Below are positions 1-7,900 of a stretch of 64,000 nucleotides of DNA, one piece after another. Position 1 is the first letter of the stretch; each line of letters begins with the position of its first letter. This DNA comes from Cladocopium goreaui (lineage: Eukaryota > Sar > Dinophyceae > Suessiales > Symbiodiniaceae). The translations under genes and the position numbers were made by a program. The stretch is taken from NCBI GenBank assembly GCA_947184155.2, contig CAMXCT020000442.1:77733-141732 (forward strand). Reading direction: 5' to 3'. Under the pieces are notes generated by a model, which did not search any database, was not told where the DNA came from, and saw nothing but the letters and a program-made list of their open reading frames with translations.

Positions 1-2513
1 TTTTTTTTCTTTTTTTATTTTTATTTTTTTCATGTTTTTTTTCCTTCCTTTTTAATAGAATAAATAATATATAATATATAATAAAATATAGAATATAAGA
101 TAATGTATATGTCTTCCCCCCATACCTAGAAATATTTTATTTCCCTAAATTAAAATATTTCAGTTCAAAAATTCTGGTCTATAATGGTCTCTGGGCGTGG
201 TTGAATTCAAGGTTTAACGTCATGTTTTGAAGGTTGTTTGCAAAGTTCATTGTTTTATACAATATTCATAAGCCTGTCTGTAAGTATGTTTGTGCCCCAA
301 ATATATATATATATATACATATATGTATTTAAGTACATGTATGCGTGTATGTATATATATATATATATATGAACGAATGAAAGTATGTATGTATGTATGT
401 ATGTATGTATGTTCAAAATGAAAGGGTGTGTCATGGTGTGTCATACCGTTTCTGGGCTAAAATGTGGCATCCGGAGGACCCCCCCCACGTCTTTTAGAAG
501 CCCAAAAAAAACACGTGGGGCAGGTATATTTCACGTGGTCAGGTGAAATATTTCTCAGAAATTTCATGCCTTACCCCCCCCAAAAAAAAATCCAGGGTTA
601 AAGGGGGGGGATATATTTATTTTTTAGGAGTTACGACGGAACATTGGCACGAGCATCCATGAATATACAAAAGAAACAGGTTGGAATGCATCTGCATGCC
701 GCAATGTCTCTGAACGGCTCGCTATGCACAGTAACGATTCCACATGGATCAGCAGCACATGTTTGCGCTGCTAAGCCAGGCCTTTGTTGATTCCAATTTG
801 ACAGTGCCCTCGAGCTCAACTGATCATGCCCTGAGACTGCAAGTTTTTTAAGCATTATCCATGGGAGCCAGCCTCTTCTTTCCAAGGGAGCTGGAAGGGT
901 ACTGTGAGAACGGTATTGCAGAGAGCAGAGAGCAATTGAATCCTGCAACAAATTGAGTAAAATTGAACATTAAACATCTGTGTGTAATGTACAAATGCAC
1001 GGCTTGATTGTCAGGTAATATTACAAATCCTCTGCTCGCAAGGCAAACGAAATTGCCAAGCAAGAGCCTGCATTTCTTCAGACCCCATCGGGGCTGACGG
1101 GCTGCCCTCACTGTGGCACTTCACCCAGGCGCAGGCTTGCTTTGTGCATGGCAATCAAATCGTTAGAAGGGAAAAAAGGCGATGGTGCCTCAGTCTCTTG
1201 ACATGAAAAGGCAGGGAACAACCAAAAATGATTTTGTATATATATATAATATTCTACAATTGGGTGTCAGACTGAACTCCTCCTGGCTCTTTGAGTGCCC
1301 CTGTTCTCCTCAAGATCTTGGAGGAAAACCGTCAAACGTGTCATGCAGTTTTCTGCATCCAACCGCCTGGACATAGATTGGTGCAGGATCTCCGAAGCCT
1401 GGAGAACAGTGATTTAACGAAGGCACGGTTGCTAAGGCTTGAAATAGCCTGAAACTTAAGAAGCGCCTGGTTGCGACCATGTGGGCGTCGGAGAACTCAG
1501 AGAGCTCCTAACACAATGTGGACAGCACCGATAAATATTGATACAGTGATGCAAGCCTTTTCAAGCACATGGAGGGACCACCCAGCCCACGATGGTGTTT
1601 GCCAAGTGCTGGCTGCTGGACTATCCTGGCACAAAGAGGCATTGACATGGCTTGGCTGTTGGCAAATATGCTGCTTTACAAATGGCCCATGAACCTTTGG
1701 CTACGGCACGCCCAAGTGTCCCAAACATTCTTTCACCAATAAAACAACTCCCACGACACATCACATGGACACATCAGTGCCATCCAGTGCTATTCAGCCT
1801 GTGTTGCTGCAATGATGAGCTTCGCGTGTTCCAGCAAATTGGGCTCTGTGAAAAAACCCTTCATAGGCACAGGCGAAGAAGCCACTCCCGCCTGGGAAGT
1901 GGACTCATTCGGACACACAAACGCGCAATGACATCGGAAGAACAGGTGCTGAAACTCACAACTTAGGATCCAACTAAAGGAGCAGTGTTGGCATGGCCCC
2001 AAGCCTGTCACAAGGACACCCCTTTCCTACTCTCAGTCCTTCAGTCTACATCTCACATCAACTCACCTTGTTTGTCCTGTGAAATGCTTCGGTGCCAGAA
2101 CTTCTCGTTGATTCAAACCAAGAAAAACCTCAGCAAGCTCGAGAAGAGTGCCGCCACCATGAATATTCTCATGTTTCAGCCATTTCATTGCTTTCATATG
2201 CTTTCATATGATGCAAGGGCCAGGAACGCCCTGAGTTACACATATGCATCGAGCCGCTAGGGCCGCTAGGGCTTGAAATCGTTGTGATCGGAGATGTTGC
2301 GATTGGAGACGCCAGTGCGGTGCTGAAGCTTGGGCTCTCATTGGCTGGAAGCTTCTCAGCCAAACCTAGAGCACCTGCAGTGCTTGTGACGCTAAAATGC
2401 TAAACAGCTTCCTGTCCAGATTTGGTCGTCCATCCCACAATGGGAATCCTCATCATGAACATATATATATATACATATATATATACATATATATATATAC
2501 ATATATATATATA
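1..2513. other. AT-rich flank without a firm gene
   Basis: No ORF here has a recognisable domain. The first 600 bases are homopolymer-rich (T runs, C/G runs near 480, 575 and 605) with an AT/TATG microsatellite at about 300-410. The stretch 640-1130 has a more balanced composition and could hold short exons, but neither strand is clearly better. The stretch 2265-2400 is open on both strands (plus reads a small hydrophobic peptide ending at 2400; minus reads a Ser/Pro-rich peptide), so I could not decide which, if either, is coding. The right end (about 2459-2513) is an (AT)n microsatellite into which element 1 inserted. Confidence 0.6.
300..410. repeat. AT and TATG microsatellite
   Basis: Runs of alternating AT with TATG/GTAT tetranucleotide repeats, at about 300-320, 350-370 and 385-410. 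Simple-sequence DNA. Confidence 0.9.
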
Positions 2514-2829
2514 TGTGAAAGGGGTGGCACTCCCTCACACACTGGCAACGGATGGTCAGTTCCCAACTGAGAAAAGGTGGCCCCAAGCCACAAGATCAAA
2601 GAAGCAGTTCCCAACTGATATAGATCAAATGAAGGAATAGTGGATCCCACCACGCAAGATGAAGGCCTCCAAGCCCAGACACTATGGCGCCTTTTTGGAC
2701 CGTTCGCACCGGAAGGTTTGTCCCACCCACCGCTTCCCTGTACTTGAGCAGGGCGCCTATGGATTCATATGAGCTGCTGAGTCAGGTGCAATGCAAGGCA
2801 CATGATGCATGTCAAGTTCACTTTTCACA
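2514..2829 (-). repeat. Element 1 3' LTR
   Basis: A 316 bp LTR with 7 bp terminal inverted repeats (TGTGAAA / TTTCACA). It is identical to the right copy except near 2754 (G versus A), 2801 (C versus G) and 2821 (C versus T). It lies downstream of pol on the minus strand, which makes it the 3' LTR. Confidence 0.95.
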
Positions 2830-2841
2830 CTCCCCTAAAAG
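2830..2841 (-). promoter_or_regulatory. Element 1 polypurine tract
   Basis: On the minus strand the sequence TTTTAGGGGAG directly precedes the TG of the 3' LTR. That is the position and composition of the plus-strand DNA primer of LTR elements. A second similar tract (TTTCAGGGGAG) lies 25 bp upstream at 2855-2866, within a short direct duplication. Confidence 0.8.
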
Positions 2842-2843
2842 AA

Positions 2844-4991
2844 TTATTGCATTGCTCCCCTGAAAGAATTATTGATCTGTGATTTTTCTTTAAGCCAGGA
2901 CACTGCAAGTTTACGATTGGCATTCTGTCGGAGAACCGAAGCTTCATCAAACAGGCAAAACATCCCCTTCTGGAGTACAGTTCTGAGTAGAGATGGGTCC
3001 ATCGCCTTGGTCAGTGCATCTGCCAGCATGATGGTCGTCGGGATCACTCTGAAAATGCAATGGTCTTGGCACTGTTCACGGATCAGGAGCACTTCAAGAG
3101 TAGTGCGGTACTCTTCACAATGGGGCATTGCGGTTCGGCTCACCAAGTCATAAAGGCTTCGGCAGTCTGTTGTGATTATACCAACTGGCAAACATGAATA
3201 GGCTAGTGAAGGTTCTTTCCATGGGAATTGGGCAATGGTGAACACACCCCAAAGAAGTCTTAACCATCCTAATCTATCTGCACTTCGAGACATGGAGTAG
3301 GCCTCAGCTGAAAGTGTCGAACGGACTACTCTGGCAATTTTCTTAGATGACCAGCTAAGAGGAGATATTGGGGCTTCACGATTTTCTTGGAGATCTACCG
3401 TCGTGGCACATATTAAGGTTCCCTGAAAAGAATTGAGTTGTTTTGGGCTAGCAAAGGACGCATCACCAAAGGAAACATGGGTAACTTGGGACATTGGGAT
3501 ACTTCTGAAACAAATTTGGACATCTGAGTGTTCCTGAGCTTCACGAAGGACCTTGTTGCACTGCATCAAAGTTTGAACCGTTGGATTCGACATATCAGTC
3601 TGGACCTCTCCAAGTTTGGCAGCCAAGTCAGGACGGGTGTGAGTTACAGCATATTGCAAACTGCCTACCAAGCCGCGTAATTTGGATTTTTCGGAATCAG
3701 TTACCGGACTGGATGCCTGTTCTCTGCGGGGTTTACCAATATCGATGGGCAAGATGCGATGAACATAATCAGCTTGAGAGGCACGGATACTGCTGTCTGG
3801 AAGCTGTTCAAGTTCAATACCGGTAAACACAAACTTTCGAGTTTTGAAACTGCCGAATGGAAGAACTTTGGAAAGTGCTTGAATCTGTTGGTGAAAATAT
3901 TCATCGCCACCTCCCACACCATCGTCCACATGGACGCCAAGAGCCCCGTGAAGTTTTCGCTGAGAGCCCTCACCAGATTCCAAAATGAATGCACAAGGTT
4001 CAAGAGGGTGCGTACGAAACTTCAATGTTTTCAGTTGTTTGGAAAGTTCTTTATAGAACAGCAGTGGAGCATCAACACGGCCGTAGGCATTTCCAACCAA
4101 AGCGCAAACTTGATCCTTACTTAACTGGAGTTTTCTACGCGATTCATCTGGTGGTTCCATGGCTAGTGGATTCTGTTCATCAGCTTTTCCACGGAGAAAG
4201 GCAGTTTTAATGTCCAGGCTGATGAGATCCCATTGGCATGAAGCAACCAATTGTAAAATAGTGTTCCGGCCTTCTTTGGTCAATGTCGGACTATCCCGGG
4301 CAACGGAAGTCAATTGGGGATCTTGGTAGCCTAGGACGACCAGTCGGGCCTTAGCTTTCTTGTGAGCAGGTGTTTGGTCATCTGCTTCAACATTCTTCCA
4401 GGTCAAAACCCAACGAGATTTCAAAATCTGATCCGGGTTCAAAGATTTGCGAAGAATGGGACGCAGAGCATTCGTGGAAATCCAACAAGACAGTTCATTG
4501 TCCTTTGCGATATCAAAAAGTTTTCGTTCACTGTCAGTGAGATATTTGACTTGAACTTCAGATCTCGCTCTTTGTCCGGCTGCTGCAACACATACCATTT
4601 CACTAGGATTGACCTCTTGGTTCCATGCCTGTACATCTTCAGATTTCATGGGTATTTCAAGTACGAAGCATTCTTCAGTGTTACAATCAAGGGGTGAGTC
4701 AATGTATGGCATGCCATCTTCAGCGAGACAAATGGTTTCCGTGGTTGTGGCATCTTGTGAAGGATAGAACGTATCAAACACATGGAGAGCCTCTTCCACA
4801 GGTTGTTCAGGATCAACATCTTCATGGTTTGTCAAATTTATCATCTGACTGAAGTAAAAGTCCATCTTCTTGGTGTTCAGTTTCAATCTCATCGGTGGCA
4901 GCTGTTGGAGTTTCTTCTCCTGAGTCAATGGTTGGTGGATGAGAAGCTTCGTGTTCTGGTTGTTCTGATTGGTTATCTGGTGGGGCATCAT
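2844..4991 (-). CDS. Element 1 reverse transcriptase / RNase H (3' part of split pol)
   Basis: A 715-codon frame offset +1 from the preceding ORF and overlapping it by 170 bp. The first 40 or so residues are probably not translated as such; homology to element 2 is clear from about residue 85. RT spans about residues 165-420, with the catalytic Asp in SLDIKTAF (D260) and the two Asp of HVDDG (354-357). His replaces the usual Tyr of YVDD, as in element 2. RNase H spans about 500-700, with acidic residues D510, E563, D609 and D658 in the contexts FGDASF, STLSAEA, TTDCRSL and LADALTK. It ends 14 bp before the 3' LTR. It most likely belonged to one gag-pol frame and was separated by an indel; programmed shifting is possible but is not conserved in element 2. 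Confidence 0.92.
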   Translation of the reverse strand: MMPHQITNQNNQNTKLLIHQPLTQEKKLQQLPPMRLKLNTKKMDFYFSQMINLTNHEDVDPEQPVEEALHVFDTFYPSQDATTTETICLAEDGMPYIDSPLDCNTEECFVLEIPMKSEDVQAWNQEVNPSEMVCVAAAGQRARSEVQVKYLTDSERKLFDIAKDNELSCWISTNALRPILRKSLNPDQILKSRWVLTWKNVEADDQTPAHKKAKARLVVLGYQDPQLTSVARDSPTLTKEGRNTILQLVASCQWDLISLDIKTAFLRGKADEQNPLAMEPPDESRRKLQLSKDQVCALVGNAYGRVDAPLLFYKELSKQLKTLKFRTHPLEPCAFILESGEGSQRKLHGALGVHVDDGVGGGDEYFHQQIQALSKVLPFGSFKTRKFVFTGIELEQLPDSSIRASQADYVHRILPIDIGKPRREQASSPVTDSEKSKLRGLVGSLQYAVTHTRPDLAAKLGEVQTDMSNPTVQTLMQCNKVLREAQEHSDVQICFRSIPMSQVTHVSFGDASFASPKQLNSFQGTLICATTVDLQENREAPISPLSWSSKKIARVVRSTLSAEAYSMSRSADRLGWLRLLWGVFTIAQFPWKEPSLAYSCLPVGIITTDCRSLYDLVSRTAMPHCEEYRTTLEVLLIREQCQDHCIFRVIPTTIMLADALTKAMDPSLLRTVLQKGMFCLFDEASVLRQNANRKLAVSWLKEKSQINNSFRGAMQ

Positions 4992-7900
4992 TAGTATCTA
5001 AAATACTCGGTGAATAGGGATCATCATCTGGGAGAACTTGATTATTCACAATTGGTGGTACGTTCTGGGGAATTGGCATTTGGTGCATGTTGTCACGAAT
5101 GGCACTCTCATAATTTGGGTTCTGATTCTGCAAAGCATTCCATTCTCTAAGCGACGCTGGACGAAGGCTCTCGGGTGCTCTTCGGATCAGCCGGTTGGCA
5201 TGTGAGAGCCACACAATGGAAGAACCCTCCTGAACAATGACACGGGCAGGTCCATGCCATCTGCCGGACTCACTTCTATTGGGCACGACCCGCTTGGTCC
5301 AATATAACACAAGCTGACCGGGTAAATATGGACCACGGGTGGGTCTTGACTGTCTCAAAGTCGCCCTACGCAAGGCATCAGCATTGTCAGCCAGGATAAA
5401 TGCCTGTCGAGCCTTAGTTCTTTTCTCCAGGAGACTTCGAAATCTGTCACAGTCAAGATCATCCCACAACGCAAGGCTATGGGCGGCAGTTGAATCGTCA
5501 CTGCTCAGCGAAGCTGGAAGGCGTGTCGCCTTGCCGAGAACGATCTGCTCTGGTGAGTATCCGCGATGTTTGGCCAGTGCATTCTTGGATTGGCAACACA
5601 ACATGAGCATTTCATCAAATTGAGACATGTTTTCTATTCTGTGATCGGTATCAAGTCTGGTGAGCATGTCTTTGAGAATGCCACCGTGGCGTTCAATGCG
5701 GCCACGCTGCCATGCTTCTGCTGTCATGTGTGTGTGAATGTTATTTGCTTGCATGAAATCTAGCCACTGATCTGCCCTAAACTCACCTGCAGGATCAAGG
5801 TATATACTTCGGGGATATCCGGCCCAAAATGACCACAGTTGTTGAAACGCTGGTATGGCGTGATCAAGGTTGCGACCATCAAGGCGACGAGCAAGATGGA
5901 ATCCAGAAGCTTCATCATAAATATGAAGAACATAACACTGAATGTTCCCTCTTCCTTTCCAGAAAAAACCATCAAGTCCTACCACATCATTAAACTCTCG
6001 AGGAGGATGGAGTTTGGCTGGTCGCTGATGTTGGGGTTTTTGGGACTCCACGCAAGCATCGCACACAAAATCCTGAGCAGCACGAACAATATGTTCCGGT
6101 GCACCTTGGGTCTTCAAATGAGCCGACAGCACAGATGGGTCTGGATGTCCTAAGTTTTTGTGTAGTTTGACTAGATGATTCTTCTCATCTGACTCAAGCG
6201 CACGGAAGCATGGACCATGCAATGGCGTGGGTGGTGGAGCCCAACCTTCACACATCACGGTGGAGCTCGGCGGACTCTGGGATTGCTCGACAGCTCGGAC
6301 TTGCGAGTTGGATTCATCGGCATGTTGGTCAATTGCCTTGACATCACCATCAGACTTAGCAGGTATTTTCCTACCAAAAATGGTGAGGGTCAACCGGCTG
6401 GGAAGATTTTTGGCAATTCTCTGAGCTCGGGTGAGGCTGTGCCATTCTCGCAGACCTAAATCATGAATTTCTCCAGTCACACGGTGAGCACATAAAGTGT
6501 AACACCAAGGAGCATCTTTGGATACTGGGGCGGACAATGGTATTTGATATCTATCAGTACCACGACAAATGAACATGCAGTCTACTTCAAAGTCTTCGGG
6601 TATCAGTTGTTGGACGAGTTCGCAAAGGTCATGGGAAACATCCACCTTTAGATTGCCAACTCGAGGAGCTAGTCGATAAGCCATTTTGAAGGCTTCATGC
6701 CACAGTGAATCAGAGGACAAAATTTGTCCTGGCACGCAAGAGCTTGCTGCATCAACTGCAGATGGATCAGGTGCATCCACGGCGGCTACACGTCTTTTCT
6801 TAAAAGCATCTGGGGCAAAACGAAGTCTTTTGGCTGGTGGTTCTTCATCGTCATTTGTAAAGGCTTCTTGGACGGCAGCCAAATGGGTTGCACATAAAGC
6901 TTGCGCTAGTGCCTGGACAAATCCTTGACAGTATGTGGCACAAAAGGAGGAAATTCGAACTGATTTTCCATCATGACGCATCGACCCAGCGATCTGGACA
7001 TGTTCATGGTTTTTGGGACAGTCTTTGTTCGTCAAAAATTGTCGAACTTCTGGAGAAGTTGTCCACAATTGGCTTCGCTTTTTGATGAACTTGGAGGTCT
7101 TTGGTAGTTTCAAACCGAATGCACACATGTCAAAACAGACCCGTTCGGTGCGTTTTGCAATCGGCTCAAACTCATTGGTATTGATCATGGAGGAACCTAA
7201 CGGCTGTTCAAGGTGAAAATGGTGATGACGTTTCTGTTGGTATTCACATAACTGAGCACACAATTGGATGTGAATCTTCTCGGCCTCTTGTTTGCTATGA
7301 ACATAGTCCCACAGGGCCAGGCTTTTCTGAGCATTCAGGTGATTCCATCCACTCCAAGGACCGCACTCAGGAGCAACAAAAATGTGGTCTGGCTCAATTT
7401 CATCAATCAGTTCCCAGAGGCGGCGACGGCCCAAAGGTGTGGCCAAATCACCATCTTTTCGAGAAAACCGATAAGCTTTGATCCCTAACTCTCGCAGGCA
7501 TTCGGTGAGAGGGCTCATCTCACCCGCATACACTTCAAGAACAACCAGGGTTTTCTTGGGATCTTTCATGGACGGTGCAGAAACAAAAACGTCATCGGCG
7601 ATTTGTTGAGCAGCATCTAAACTGGTTTTCAAAACATGTTGGTATTGTAATTCCTCTTTGTGGGGAGTAAAACGTGAACATTCAATCTTGCAGGATTCAA
7701 TCATGCCTGCAAGGTTGGCATCTAAGCTCATGCAAGGCGTCGGACACTCAGTGCATGGGCTCCCCGATCCTGAGCAGCACTCGCTTCCAGTTGGGCTCGG
7801 CAGAAATCTACAAAATCTTGTTGAGGAGCTGGAAGGGAATGATACCTGGACAGGCTCCACTCGAAGTACCCCATGTCCTCGCTCAGCACTTGATAGTAAG

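Noticed and set aside
2149-2163. Textbook vertebrate-style Kozak sequence GCCGCCACCATG on the plus strand
   Set aside because: The frame it opens is about 33 codons, without a domain, and overlaps no supported exon. Taken as chance.
4822-4991. Programmed +1 frameshift in element 1
   Set aside because: No conserved slippery site could be shown and the sister family reads through, so decay by a small indel is preferred.
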